From NCBI GenBank assembly GCA_023391695.1, contig JAEWAK010000025.1:1-64000 (forward strand): DNA of 64,000 nt, in the 5' to 3' direction. This stretch comes from Bacillota bacterium (GTDB lineage: Bacteria > Bacillota > Clostridia > Lachnospirales > Lachnospiraceae). Below, piece by piece: positions 43,812 to 52,556 of this stretch. The position numbers and the translations under genes are program-made. The first letter of the stretch is position 1, and each line of letters begins with the position of its first letter. Below the pieces are notes generated by a model. The model was not told where the DNA came from. It made no database searches and saw nothing but the letters and a program-made list of their open reading frames with translations.

Positions 43812-43918
43812 GGCTGCAGTTCTTACGAACTTGGTATATATGCGTTTATGCACCTCAAAATATGATTAAAGGGTGCATGCTCTGCCGCAGCCGATTCAAA
43901 ATTGAATACCATTTTTTT
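43812..43918 (+). promoter_or_regulatory. Structured leader upstream of luxS, riboswitch-like
   Basis: GGCTGC (43812-43817) pairs with GCAGCC (43887-43892) and encloses two hairpins: AGTTC-TTAC-GAACT (43818-43831) and ATGCACC ... GGTGCAT (43848-43878). This makes a three-way junction of about 81 nt. A short hairpin ATTCAA-AA-TTGAAT and seven T follow (43894-43918), like a weak terminator. The layout is that of a riboswitch, but I do not recognise a known class. Confidence 0.5.
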
Positions 43919-43976
43919 ACGACAGCTATGGCTGTTAAAAGCCGACATTTTTTATTTAAAGTAAAGGAGGGATTAT

Positions 43977-44456
43977 ATGAAACAGATAGCAAGCTTTACG
44001 ATTGACCATATGAAATTATTAAGGGGTGTATACGTTTCCAGAAAAGACACTGCAGGTTCGGAAGTACTTACAACCTTTGATATCCGTATGACCAGACCTA
44101 ATTTTGAACCGGTGATGAATACCGCCGAAATTCATACCATTGAACACCTGGCTGCAACTTACCTCAGAAACCATCCTGATTACGGCTCCAAAATTATCTA
44201 TTTTGGACCTATGGGCTGCCGGACGGGTTTTTATTTAATTCTTGCCGGTGATTACGAATCAAGGGATATTATTCCATTATTAACCGGAATGTTTGAATTT
44301 ATCAGGGATTTTGAAGGTGAGGTACCTGGGGCGGCGGCCGAGAACTGCGGTAATTACCTGGATATGAACTTAAATATGGCAAAATATCTGGCCAAACACT
44401 TTTTAGATGAAATCCTGACAGACATCGACGATACTCATCTGGTTTATCCGGATTAA
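43977..44456 (+). CDS. luxS: S-ribosylhomocysteine lyase
   Basis: 159 aa. It cleaves S-ribosylhomocysteine to homocysteine and DPD, the precursor of autoinducer-2, in the activated methyl cycle. Metal ligands HTIEH (about 53-57) and the later Cys in ENCGNYLDMNL are present, as is GPMGCRTGFYLIL. AAAGGAGGG lies 7 nt before the ATG. It is a single gene behind a structured leader and in front of a strong terminator. No pfs gene is nearby. Confidence 0.97.
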   Translation: MKQIASFTIDHMKLLRGVYVSRKDTAGSEVLTTFDIRMTRPNFEPVMNTAEIHTIEHLAATYLRNHPDYGSKIIYFGPMGCRTGFYLILAGDYESRDIIPLLTGMFEFIRDFEGEVPGAAAENCGNYLDMNLNMAKYLAKHFLDEILTDIDDTHLVYPD

Positions 44457-44477
44457 CAGGCTGCGCATACCGTTTAT

Positions 44478-44511
44478 AAAGCTGGAAATCAAAAGATTTC
44501 CGGCTTTTTTT
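44478..44511 (+). terminator. Terminator of luxS
   Basis: AAAGCTGGAAATC, loop AAAA, GATTTCCGGCTTT, followed by TTTT. About 20 bp after the stop codon. Confidence 0.9.
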
Positions 44512-44514
44512 ATT

Positions 44515-44762
44515 TTATAGGAAGTTTCATCCTACGAGATAAAAACGCTCCGATTTGGATTATCGTCCGTTGGGTATACCGCATGATGCATTTGGCCGAT
44601 TCACGCTGAGCTGCCAACGGGCGGCATGGGCCGGGCCAGAAACGAAAAGGGACTTTTTTGGCAGCCTCCCTACCGATGTAGGGGACTTCCTTTATGGGTT
44701 AAATAGTAATATTTTCGATTCCCATGAATATAGTATATTGATAAAAGAGAATTGGAGAAGCC
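44515..44762. other. Unassigned region upstream of two small genes
   Basis: A weak frame from a TTG at 44555 runs 71 codons and overlaps the next gene, but it has no ribosome site. GC-rich short hairpins (for instance TCCCTAC-CGAT-GTAGGGGA near 44670) suggest a possible leader RNA. I see nothing certain. Confidence 0.35.
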
Positions 44763-45263
44763 ATGGATAATGACGATAGTATCAAAAACTCAGCATCAAA
44801 TACTGCCAGTCGTAACCAATTGAATCACATCATGGAAATCATCAAAGCAGCTTTTCCTTATCTTGACAGTGATTCCCAGCAGTCAGTGGATTTACTCATA
44901 AAAACCGGAGAATTAATGGATGCATTTCAATCCTTAAAAACCCGGGGTTCCGTAACAGCCTTCAGCCTCAGAAAAGAAAGTATTGATGTAGAAGCTTTAC
45001 TGACTGGTATAAGAAATGTATGTTATGACCGGGAGCGGGAATTAATTGATACGGTTTTAAATATTTTCAAGGCCAAAAGTCTTTATGAAACCTATTCTGC
45101 CTTTGCCTCAATGGCCTCCCAATCTGTAAATACGGAAAATTCTGACGGCACATCCGACGGTGGAGGAAGTCCCGATATGATGGAGATTTTAGAGGCTATG
45201 TTAACACCGGAGCAGAAAAGTACATTTGATAATTTAAATATGATGTTCAATGCTATGCAGTGA
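44763..45263 (+). CDS. Hypothetical protein (166 aa)
   Basis: TTGGAGAAGCC precedes the ATG. The product is helical and acidic and has no membrane segment. It begins MDNDDSIKNSASNTASRNQL and carries a Ser/Gly-rich linker (SDGTSDGGGSPD, about 135-145), then a C-terminal helix EILEAMLTPEQKSTFDNLNM. That end resembles the C-terminus of the next protein (LTKDMSPADKQKLEMIKKMI), so the two may be related or interact. No family recognised. Confidence 0.65.
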   Translation: MDNDDSIKNSASNTASRNQLNHIMEIIKAAFPYLDSDSQQSVDLLIKTGELMDAFQSLKTRGSVTAFSLRKESIDVEALLTGIRNVCYDRERELIDTVLNIFKAKSLYETYSAFASMASQSVNTENSDGTSDGGGSPDMMEILEAMLTPEQKSTFDNLNMMFNAMQ

Positions 45264-45325
45264 CCAAAAAACACTTAAAGCCATATTATAATTATTAGCG
45301 GTATGAAACGCAGAAGGAGTCAAAT

Positions 45326-45601
45326 ATGAAGGATTTAGAATGGATTAATCATCCTGCAATGAAAAATATTGATGCCAGGAAATTAGCTGTTTTAGTAGAT
45401 TTGGCTAACGAGGCAGAAGGAAAATCTGCAGATAAAGCCTTACCCGTACTGATAAAAGCGAATGCAAAAATGAAAGCATTAGGGCTTTCCTTTACCCAGG
45501 ACGAAACGAATTTATTAATAGAAATATTGACAAAAGACATGTCACCCGCAGATAAACAAAAATTAGAGATGATTAAAAAAATGATAGCAAAAAAGAAGTA
45601 A
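45326..45601 (+). CDS. Hypothetical protein (91 aa)
   Basis: AGAAGGAG lies 6 nt before the ATG. A small, basic, all-helical soluble protein starting MKDLEWINHPAMKNIDARKL. It follows the 166-aa gene by 62 bp on the same strand and ends before a strong terminator, so they probably form an operon. The C-terminal LTKDMSPADKQKLEMIKKMI echoes the end of its neighbour. No family recognised. Confidence 0.65.
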   Translation: MKDLEWINHPAMKNIDARKLAVLVDLANEAEGKSADKALPVLIKANAKMKALGLSFTQDETNLLIEILTKDMSPADKQKLEMIKKMIAKKK

Positions 45602-45630
45602 TTTAAATAGTTTTTATCAGTCAAAGCCAA

Positions 45631-45673
45631 AACAGGACCAGCCTCCCATTTTAAGAGGACTGGTCCTGTTTAT
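45631..45673. terminator. Terminator of the two-gene operon
   Basis: AACAGGACCAGCCTC pairs with GAGGACTGGTCCTGTT over 14 positions with one mismatch, followed by TATTTCTG. Confidence 0.85.
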
Positions 45674-45722
45674 TTCTGTTTTTTATTCACCATTTCCCGA
45701 TAATCTTCTGAAACAGTTGTTG

Positions 45723-45762
45723 AAAAGAGCATTATCACCTATGTATAAGTAATAATGCTCTC
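45723..45762 (-). terminator. Probable terminator of leuS
   Basis: Minus-strand arms GAGCATTAT and ATAATGCTC with a 16-nt loop, followed by TTTTC, about 20-55 bp downstream of the leuS stop. Confidence 0.6.
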
Positions 45763-45779
45763 TCGTATTTACATTTTCA

Positions 45780-48188
45780 TTATTTTATTACAATATTGAC
45801 AATCTTACCGGGAACATAAATTTCTTTAACAAGCGTACCGGTTAATTTATCTGCTACCGCATCTTTTGCTTTAGCAATAACAGTATCTTTTGCATCCTCG
45901 GCTCCAATCATTACTACGGCTTTTGTCTTACCGTTGACCTGAACCGCAATTTCAATTTCATTGTCCTTCATTTTTTCTTCATCATACTCAGGCCATTTTT
46001 CAGTAAATACACTTTCCTTATGCCCTAACTGTAACCATAATTCTTCTGCCACATGGGGTACAAACGGAGCTAACAGAATGATTGCCGTTTCAAGGGTTTC
46101 CTTATCCACTCCGCCCTCTTTTTTAACCAGATCGATTAATTTATTATTATATTCCATGAACCCGCTGACAACCGTATTTAAACTGAAAGTTTCGAGACGT
46201 GTAGTAATGTCATAAATCATCTTATGTCTGATTTTAACCATTTCATCCGTAGCTTTTACCGAACTGTCTTTGCTGTCCGTAACAAGATTCCAGAAGCGGT
46301 TGATAAAGCGGAAAACTCCGTCCATTCCCCTGTCGTCCCACTCGGAATCCAGATCCGGAGGTCCCACAAATAATTCGTACAGCCTTAAGGAATCACATCC
46401 GTAATCCCTGACCAGATCATCCGGAGATACTACGTTGCCCTTGGACTTACTCATTTTTGCACCATTTTTGCCGATCATACCCTGGTTAAATAATCTGGTG
46501 AATGGTTCGTCAAAATCTACTGCCCCGATATCATGCAGGAATTTTGTATAAAACCTGGAATACAGTAAATGAAGCACCGCATGTTCCACACCGCCGATAT
46601 ACATATCAACCGGTAAATATTTTTCCGCTTTTTCTTTTGACACCAGTTCCTCTTTATTCTTACTGTCCACGTACCTTAAGAAATACCAGGAAGAACCGGC
46701 CCATTGAGGCATGGTATTGGTTTCCCTTTTCGCCGGTTTACCGCATACGGGACAGGTTGTATTAACCCATTCATGAATATCGGCCAACGGAGATTCTCCG
46801 GTACCGGTAGGCTGATAACGCTCTACTTCAGGCAACAATAAAGGAAGCTGGTCTTCCGGTACGGGTACCGCACCGCAATGGTCACAATGGATGATCGGTA
46901 TGGGTTCTCCCCAGTAACGCTGCCTTGAAAATACCCAGTCCCTTAATTTATAATTAGTGGTTTTCTTTCCGATTCCCCTTGCCTCCAATACCCCCGGAAC
47001 ATCCCGTTTTGCATCTGCGGAATTCATCCCGTTGAATTCACCGGAATTAATCATAATGCCGGTTTCGGTATAGGCTTCGTTAAGATCCGGATTCTCCACA
47101 CCGTCTTTTGCGATGACCTGAATAATGGGAATATTAAATTTCTTGGCAAAGTCAAAATCTCTGTCATCATGGGCCGGTACACACATGATGGCACCGGTTC
47201 CATAATCCGCCAGTACATAGTCGGATATCCAGACCGGCACTAATTGTTTATTCAAAGGATTTACAGCATAACTTCCGGTAAACACACCGGTCTTTTCTTT
47301 ATCCTGCAAACGGTCTACGGAAGATTTCATGGATGCTTTAAAAATATACTCTTCCACTGCTGCCTTTTGTTCTTTTGCAGCGAGTTCCCTGGCCAATGCA
47401 TGTTCCGGTGCAAGCACCATGAAAGTTGCTCCATACAAGGTATCGGGTCTGGTCGTATATACCTTGACCGTTTTATCCGAACCATCAATGGCAAAGTCAA
47501 TTTCCGCACCATAGCTCTTGCCGATCCAGTCGGACTGCATCTTCTTAACTTTCTCCGGCCAGTCCAGTTTATCCAGATCCTCCAGTAAACGGTCCGCATA
47601 TTGGGTGATCTTTAGCATCCACTGTTTTAAGTTTTTCTTGGTTACCGGTTCACCGCAGCGTTCGCAGCAGCCATTGACAACTTCTTCGTTAGCCAGGCCG
47701 GTTTTACAGGAAGGACACCAGTTGATGGGCATTTCCTTTTCATAGGCAAGGCCGGCTTTAAACATCTTAATAAATATCCACTGGGTCCATTTATAAAATT
47801 CCGGATCGGTCGTATTTACTTCCATATCCCAATCATATACGGCGGAAATCTCATTGATCTGTTTCTTAATATTGGCAACATTCTCAGCGGTTGATTTACT
47901 TGGGTGTACTCCCATTTTGATGGCATAATTTTCTGCCGGGAGTCCGAAAGCATCCCAGCCCATGGGATGTATGATATAATAGCCTTTCAATATCTTATAT
48001 CTGCTCCAGACATCGCTGATAACGTAGCCTCTCCAATGTCCTACATGAAGGCCGCTGCCGGACGGATAGGGAAACATATCCAGACAGTAATATTTCGGTT
48101 TTGAACCGTCATTCACATTAACCGGTTTCTTCTCCCAGTTACTGCGCCACTTTTTTTCAATTTCTCTGTGATTATAAGGTGTAGCCAT
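45780..48188 (-). CDS. leuS: Leucyl-tRNA synthetase
   Basis: 802 aa, the usual bacterial length. HIGH-type motif MFPYPSGSGLHVGHWRG near the N-terminus, the zinc-ribbon region (CPSCKTGLANEEV, CCERCG), the CP1 editing domain (about 220-410; TTRPDTLYGATFMVLAPEH) and KMSKSKGN at about 580. It charges tRNA-Leu and edits mischarged species. TAGGAGG precedes the ATG. Expression is under a T-box leader, and a tandem of hairpin repeats lies between the T-box terminator and the start codon. Confidence 0.98.
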   Translation of the reverse strand: MATPYNHREIEKKWRSNWEKKPVNVNDGSKPKYYCLDMFPYPSGSGLHVGHWRGYVISDVWSRYKILKGYYIIHPMGWDAFGLPAENYAIKMGVHPSKSTAENVANIKKQINEISAVYDWDMEVNTTDPEFYKWTQWIFIKMFKAGLAYEKEMPINWCPSCKTGLANEEVVNGCCERCGEPVTKKNLKQWMLKITQYADRLLEDLDKLDWPEKVKKMQSDWIGKSYGAEIDFAIDGSDKTVKVYTTRPDTLYGATFMVLAPEHALARELAAKEQKAAVEEYIFKASMKSSVDRLQDKEKTGVFTGSYAVNPLNKQLVPVWISDYVLADYGTGAIMCVPAHDDRDFDFAKKFNIPIIQVIAKDGVENPDLNEAYTETGIMINSGEFNGMNSADAKRDVPGVLEARGIGKKTTNYKLRDWVFSRQRYWGEPIPIIHCDHCGAVPVPEDQLPLLLPEVERYQPTGTGESPLADIHEWVNTTCPVCGKPAKRETNTMPQWAGSSWYFLRYVDSKNKEELVSKEKAEKYLPVDMYIGGVEHAVLHLLYSRFYTKFLHDIGAVDFDEPFTRLFNQGMIGKNGAKMSKSKGNVVSPDDLVRDYGCDSLRLYELFVGPPDLDSEWDDRGMDGVFRFINRFWNLVTDSKDSSVKATDEMVKIRHKMIYDITTRLETFSLNTVVSGFMEYNNKLIDLVKKEGGVDKETLETAIILLAPFVPHVAEELWLQLGHKESVFTEKWPEYDEEKMKDNEIEIAVQVNGKTKAVVMIGAEDAKDTVIAKAKDAVADKLTGTLVKEIYVPGKIVNIVIK

Positions 48189-48216
48189 AATTAATTCCTC
48201 CTAATAATGATAAGAA

Positions 48217-48386
48217 AGTATCCTGCTTGCGGGATATTCCGCCTGCGGCGGGCTGCGTCAGCAGCCTAATTCCAGTCCGCCGCAGTACGATCGGCAAAGC
48301 CGGCATATTCTTTTCGCCGAGTATGCCACCTTCCCTGAGGGCTTTTTTTATTACATAGGAAATTTACGAAAATTCCTATGTAATAA
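48217..48386. repeat. Second type of multi-hairpin unit in the leuS leader
   Basis: Same plan as the neighbouring copy B but different sequence. TGCGGCGG (plus GGCTGC-GTCA-GCAGCC inside) pairs with CCGCCGCA. GGCATA pairs with TATGCC. Then come CCCTGAGGGC and seven T, and finally a perfect inverted repeat ATTACATAGG ... CCTATGTAAT. It looks like a divergent member of the same repeat class. Confidence 0.55.
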
Positions 48387-48392
48387 GAGTCT

Positions 48393-48509
48393 GTCTTGCC
48401 AGACTCTGGCGCTGACGCGCTGTCACTTCAGTGACAATATACCTTAGCGCGTCATGTGCATCCTGCCCGGAGGGCTTTTTACTTTATAGGACGCACTTTC
48501 CTATAAAGT
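48393..48509 (+). repeat. Multi-hairpin dispersed repeat, copy B
   Basis: Near-identical to copy A at 26469 over about 85 nt: GCCAGACTCTGGC, then TGACGCGCT pairing with AGCGCGTCA around TCACTTCAGTGA, then GCCCGGAGGGC and T5. A perfect ACTTTATAGG ... CCTATAAAGT inverted repeat closes the unit. It lies in the transcribed leader of leuS, just downstream of the T-box terminator. Confidence 0.8.
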
Positions 48510-48790
48510 AAAAAACCTTTCCGTCTCTCACAATAGAGACGGAAAGGTCATATTCCGTGGTACCACTCTAATTCGTTCCTGATTCATTCCGTATGGTACT
48601 TCAGAACAAATAAAAGAAACGCACTTCATTTTCTATAACGGGAATCCCCGCCTCAATCTACTAATCAAGGAAAACTTGATCCATTAAAATTCAACTGAGG
48701 AACTCCAAGGCGAGTTGGGAGATATTCACGGCTGCCTTGCACCGGATGGCAGCTCTCTGTACGTGCATTTTCTCTTAATACTCCTTATCA
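48510..48790 (-). promoter_or_regulatory. T-box riboswitch controlling leuS
   Basis: The antiterminator T-box AGAGTGGTACCACGG lies at 48555-48569 on the minus strand. It is followed by a terminator with arms CCTTTCCGTCTCT and AGAGACGGAAAGG and T6 (48510-48548). The upstream 200 nt can form Stem I and later stems. A CTC (Leu) near 48720 is a candidate specifier codon. Uncharged tRNA-Leu should favour the antiterminator and switch leuS on. Confidence 0.9.
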
Positions 48791-48822
48791 CTGTTTTTAA
48801 TAATATAATTATTACAACATAT

Positions 48823-48850
48823 TCTATATCACATTACTTATATTTGTCAA
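48823..48850 (-). promoter_or_regulatory. Promoter of the T-box-leuS transcript
   Basis: Minus-strand TTGACA (48845-48850) and TATAGA (48823-48828) with a 16-nt spacer, placing the start just upstream of the T-box leader. Confidence 0.7.
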
Positions 48851-48870
48851 GTTATTTCACCGGATAAATA

Positions 48871-48902
48871 GTTACAGTCCAGCCTTGCAGCTGAACTGTA
48901 AC
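48871..48902 (-). terminator. Hairpin after the L,D-transpeptidase gene
   Basis: GTTACAGT and ACTGTAAC form perfect outer arms with further inner pairing (CAGC/GCTG). It is followed by TATTTATCC on the minus strand. Probably the 3' end of the transpeptidase transcript. Confidence 0.55.
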
Positions 48903-48952
48903 CATAAATACCGGTTTCTTTTAATAACTTTAAGTAATTTAATGCATTTTTC

Positions 48953-50653
48953 TTACTTCTGATTGGTATCATCCGTTGTTTCTGTTTGTCCTGTGCTGCC
49001 TGTGCCTGTATCCGCAGCTTTCCCATCATTATCCGTTCCGGCTTTTACAGTGTCTGCTTCCCCTTCTGCCTCATTGGTTGTGTTAACGGACTGCCCCGGC
49101 TCATCCTTAACGGTAAAAGCAGAAGTTATGGAGATCACTTTGCCGTCTTTATCCGTAAGGGAGTATGTTACCTTATATACCAGATCATCCGCGCTGTTTA
49201 TGGCAACCGTCATCTGATCGGTACACTCCTCATTATCGCTATTGATGGCGGTAATTCCCTTTTTCACATACTCTTCCGTAACAGCGGTTCCGCCCGGCAG
49301 GTTAAAGTAATTTGCGACACCATCAATCCTTCCGCCTTTAAAGTAGGTAAACTGTACGGTTTCACTGGTTGCATTACCCGCATTATCCACTGCTTCATAG
49401 GTTACCAGATAAGCATAATCTTCTTTTGCCTTTACGGTAACTTTTATTTTATCCTGACTGATCTTGGAATAATCATCCGTAACTTTAATGCCTTTTAAGG
49501 CAAGCTTGGCAATTTCTTTGCTGCCGGCTTCAAACTGCTTTTGTGTTATTTCCTTAAAGTAAATGCCTTCCATAACCGGCGGAGTCCTGTCAATATTAAC
49601 GGTTGCTTTCGCCTTACCCGTTAATTTATTCTCTGCTTTAATGGAATAGTCAATATTATACGTATCTTCGGATTCTTTGGTAATATTAACTTTTATATCT
49701 TTATTGGACAATTTCTTCGTTGACAGATAAGCGGTCACACCCTTAAGCGCATATGCTCTGTCAACTACCGTATCACTGCCGATACTGCTGTCCGCTACAC
49801 CTTCAATTCTGGGTTTTTCCTTACATTCGTTTACCGTGTAGGTTACCGTCTTTTTAACCGATCGGCCTATTGCATCGGTAACCGAATATTTCACCTTATA
49901 CTTTCCTGCCTTGTAAATATCAACCTTTCCTTCCACCTTAATATCGGAAGTAATATCCGTTCCGGTTGTGGAAGCAGCCTTTATACCTTTTAATAAATCT
50001 ACTTTTGCTCCCCATTTAACGGCTTTATTATCTATTCCTTTCAAAGCAGGTTTTTTATTCTTAAAGGGGTTGTCTTTACTCGGATCAGTGGGATCCCAGC
50101 CTGTCCCTGCAGGAAGCTTGATCGTCACCGGTTTTCCCAACGGCCCCGGATCTTTGCCATTATAGATTTCAACGGTTGTGCCGATCGGACAGTTGTCATA
50201 AATCCACTTTGAATCTTCAACGGTAAGTCTGATACATCCATGGGATGCGGAAGACCCAAGCTTATTGTACTGGGTTGCCGACAAAGTAGTTTCATCCATT
50301 TTATAGTACCAGACCGAATGAAACAGAATACCGTCTACGATACGCGTTGAATACTGCCCCCACACATCTCCCATTAATAACTTCCACCTATATTTTATTA
50401 GAGTATTATATGTACCTAACGGCGTGTCCGGGCCAGTGGAACAAGCCATCGCTTTCACCGGTATCGTATATTTACCAGCTTTATCTTTTTCATAGATAGT
50501 AACACAATTCTGCTGTTTATTCACCTTGATATAATACGGGGAACCGGCTTTGGCTAAAGCAGGTAACTTTACTGTGAAAAAACTAAGGAACAGGCAGCCA
50601 ATACATAGGAAAATCATCTTTCGTAACTTGCTTTTGGTCATAATTCGGGTCAT
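48953..50653 (-). CDS. L,D-transpeptidase with repeated Ig-like domains
   Basis: 566 aa. A signal peptide or anchor (about 1-36) precedes a YkuD catalytic domain (about 38-165) with the active-site motif SHGCIRL (His138, Cys140). About four beta-sandwich, cadherin/Ig-like repeats follow (170-520; VTDAIGRSVKKTVTYTV, VTYEAVDNAGNATSETV), then a Ser/Thr/Asp-rich tail. It should make 3-3 cross-links in peptidoglycan or attach proteins to it, outside the membrane. GAGGAG lies before the ATG at 50653. It is a single gene. Confidence 0.92.
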   Translation of the reverse strand: MTRIMTKSKLRKMIFLCIGCLFLSFFTVKLPALAKAGSPYYIKVNKQQNCVTIYEKDKAGKYTIPVKAMACSTGPDTPLGTYNTLIKYRWKLLMGDVWGQYSTRIVDGILFHSVWYYKMDETTLSATQYNKLGSSASHGCIRLTVEDSKWIYDNCPIGTTVEIYNGKDPGPLGKPVTIKLPAGTGWDPTDPSKDNPFKNKKPALKGIDNKAVKWGAKVDLLKGIKAASTTGTDITSDIKVEGKVDIYKAGKYKVKYSVTDAIGRSVKKTVTYTVNECKEKPRIEGVADSSIGSDTVVDRAYALKGVTAYLSTKKLSNKDIKVNITKESEDTYNIDYSIKAENKLTGKAKATVNIDRTPPVMEGIYFKEITQKQFEAGSKEIAKLALKGIKVTDDYSKISQDKIKVTVKAKEDYAYLVTYEAVDNAGNATSETVQFTYFKGGRIDGVANYFNLPGGTAVTEEYVKKGITAINSDNEECTDQMTVAINSADDLVYKVTYSLTDKDGKVISITSAFTVKDEPGQSVNTTNEAEGEADTVKAGTDNDGKAADTGTGSTGQTETTDDTNQK

Positions 50654-50773
50654 TCTTTACTCCTCATACATAAAATTTTTATTTCTGAATTGTCATATAG
50701 GGTCAAACAAGCCACATAAATTTAACATAAGTAATGATTGTGTTATTCTTATGTCAAAACTGTTTCAAAACTA

Positions 50774-52507
50774 TTAAACTGCAAATTGACTGTGATAAAG
50801 TGTATAATAGAATCCTTTTTTACTCAGCAATTCTTCATGGCTGCCCTGTTCCACGATATCTCCATGCTGTAAAACAAGAATCGTATCTGCCTCCTTTATG
50901 GTAGACAGGCGGTGGGCTATAACAAAACTTGTCCTGCCTTCCATCATTTTTGTAAACGCCTTCTGTATATTAATCTCTGTTCTGGTATCGATGCTGCTGG
51001 TGGCTTCGTCCAGAATCAGCATTGGCGGATCTATAAGCATTACCCTGGCTATGGTCAGAAGCTGTTTCTGCCCCTGGGACAAATTTCCTCCGTCTTCGTC
51101 GATCATGGTATCATAGCCCTCCGGAAGCCGTTTGATAAAGCTATGGGCTTTGGCAGCTTTCGACGCCTCCACAATTTCTTCCCTGGCAGCCTCCGGTTTT
51201 CCATAGGCAATATTATCTGCCACCGTGCCGGAAAATAACCAGCTTTCCTGTAATACCATACCTATGGTTCTCCTGAGCTTATCCCGGTTTATATGATAAA
51301 TATCTTTTCCGTCAATCCGGATTTCACCGGAGTTTACATCATAAAAACGCATTAACAGGTTTACCAGTGTAGTTTTCCCGGAACCGGTAGGACCCACAAT
51401 GGCAATCATATTTCCTTTGTTAACCTTCAGATTCAGATTCCGGATAAGGGGTACTTCTTTACGGTAAGAAAAGCTTACATCCTTAAAGTTTACTATCCCT
51501 TCACAATTTTCTAAATCCTCCTCCGGTTTAAGAACCGGCTCTTCTCCCTGAATATCCAATAAGGCAAATATTCTTTCCGACGAGGCAAAGGCAGCCTGTA
51601 TCTGGGAAGTAATGGAGGTAATTTCGTTAATGGGCTTGGCAAACTGGTTGGAATATGTTAAAAAGCTGGCGATATTACCAACGGATAATCTGCCGGCAAC
51701 AGCCATAAAACCGCCGATAACCGTAACGGATACATAGGCAATGTTATTCACTAACCTGGTAGTAGGATTGGTCAAAGAGGAATACCATTGGGCTTTTTGA
51801 CCGGCTTTATACAGCCTGCAGTTAATCTCCTCAAACTTTTTAAGGGATCTCCCTTCATAACCAAAAGCTTTTACTATCTTCTGGTTTTCAATGATTTCCT
51901 CCACATACCCGTTTAATTCCCCTACGGTTTTTGACTGCTCTGCAAACATTCTCCTGGAATGCTTCGCTATAAAGGAAGCTATAAAAAAGCATAAGGGCGT
52001 TATAAAAACTACGGCCAGGGTAATGACAGGACTGATAGTAAGCATGAAAATAAAACATCCCACAATAATTACCACTGCCGACATCACCTGGGTTATTCCC
52101 TGAAACAGACCGTCTGAAATCGCATCGATATCATTGGTTAACCGGCTGATCACGTCCCCATGGGATGTACCGTCAAAATATTTTAACGGCAGGGTATTTA
52201 ACTTATCAAAAGCTTCCTTACGGATATCATGGATGGTGTTATTGGCAGCAACACTGCTTACCACGGACATAAGCCATTGGAATAAACTGCTGATGATATA
52301 AAGGATCAAGAGCTTTATGATAATTTTAATTAAACCGTTAAAATCTACCTGATCCACCCCTACTATTTTATCAATTGCCTGTCCGGTGAGGAGGGGTGTA
52401 AATATGGATAAGGTATTTCCAAGGATGGCAAATATAAAGACAACGACTAACAGGGCCTTATATCGGCCTATATAATTCCACAGCCGTTTTAACAGTGATT
52501 TTTTCAT
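50774..52507 (-). CDS. ABC exporter half-transporter, second gene (intact ATPase site)
   Basis: 577 aa from the ATG at 52507, with AAGGAGG 7 nt upstream; an ATG 105 bp further up overlaps the previous gene and lacks a site. An N-terminal ABC_membrane domain (six helices) is followed by an NBD with Walker A GPTGSGKTT, signature LSQGQKQLL, Walker B MLILDEATSSID and the H-loop IAHRLST. It pairs with the product of the gene just upstream to form a heterodimeric exporter of drugs or lipids. Substrate unknown. Confidence 0.92.
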   Translation of the reverse strand: MKKSLLKRLWNYIGRYKALLVVVFIFAILGNTLSIFTPLLTGQAIDKIVGVDQVDFNGLIKIIIKLLILYIISSLFQWLMSVVSSVAANNTIHDIRKEAFDKLNTLPLKYFDGTSHGDVISRLTNDIDAISDGLFQGITQVMSAVVIIVGCFIFMLTISPVITLAVVFITPLCFFIASFIAKHSRRMFAEQSKTVGELNGYVEEIIENQKIVKAFGYEGRSLKKFEEINCRLYKAGQKAQWYSSLTNPTTRLVNNIAYVSVTVIGGFMAVAGRLSVGNIASFLTYSNQFAKPINEITSITSQIQAAFASSERIFALLDIQGEEPVLKPEEDLENCEGIVNFKDVSFSYRKEVPLIRNLNLKVNKGNMIAIVGPTGSGKTTLVNLLMRFYDVNSGEIRIDGKDIYHINRDKLRRTIGMVLQESWLFSGTVADNIAYGKPEAAREEIVEASKAAKAHSFIKRLPEGYDTMIDEDGGNLSQGQKQLLTIARVMLIDPPMLILDEATSSIDTRTEINIQKAFTKMMEGRTSFVIAHRLSTIKEADTILVLQHGDIVEQGSHEELLSKKGFYYTLYHSQFAV

Positions 52508-52556
52508 TATGCATTCCTCCTTAACTCCCATGGCATAATATACGGATTCCCGGTTA

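Noticed and set aside
44555..44770. 71-codon plus-strand frame before the 166-aa gene
   Set aside because: Starts at TTG without a ribosome site and overlaps the well-supported start at 44763; composition is not protein-like.
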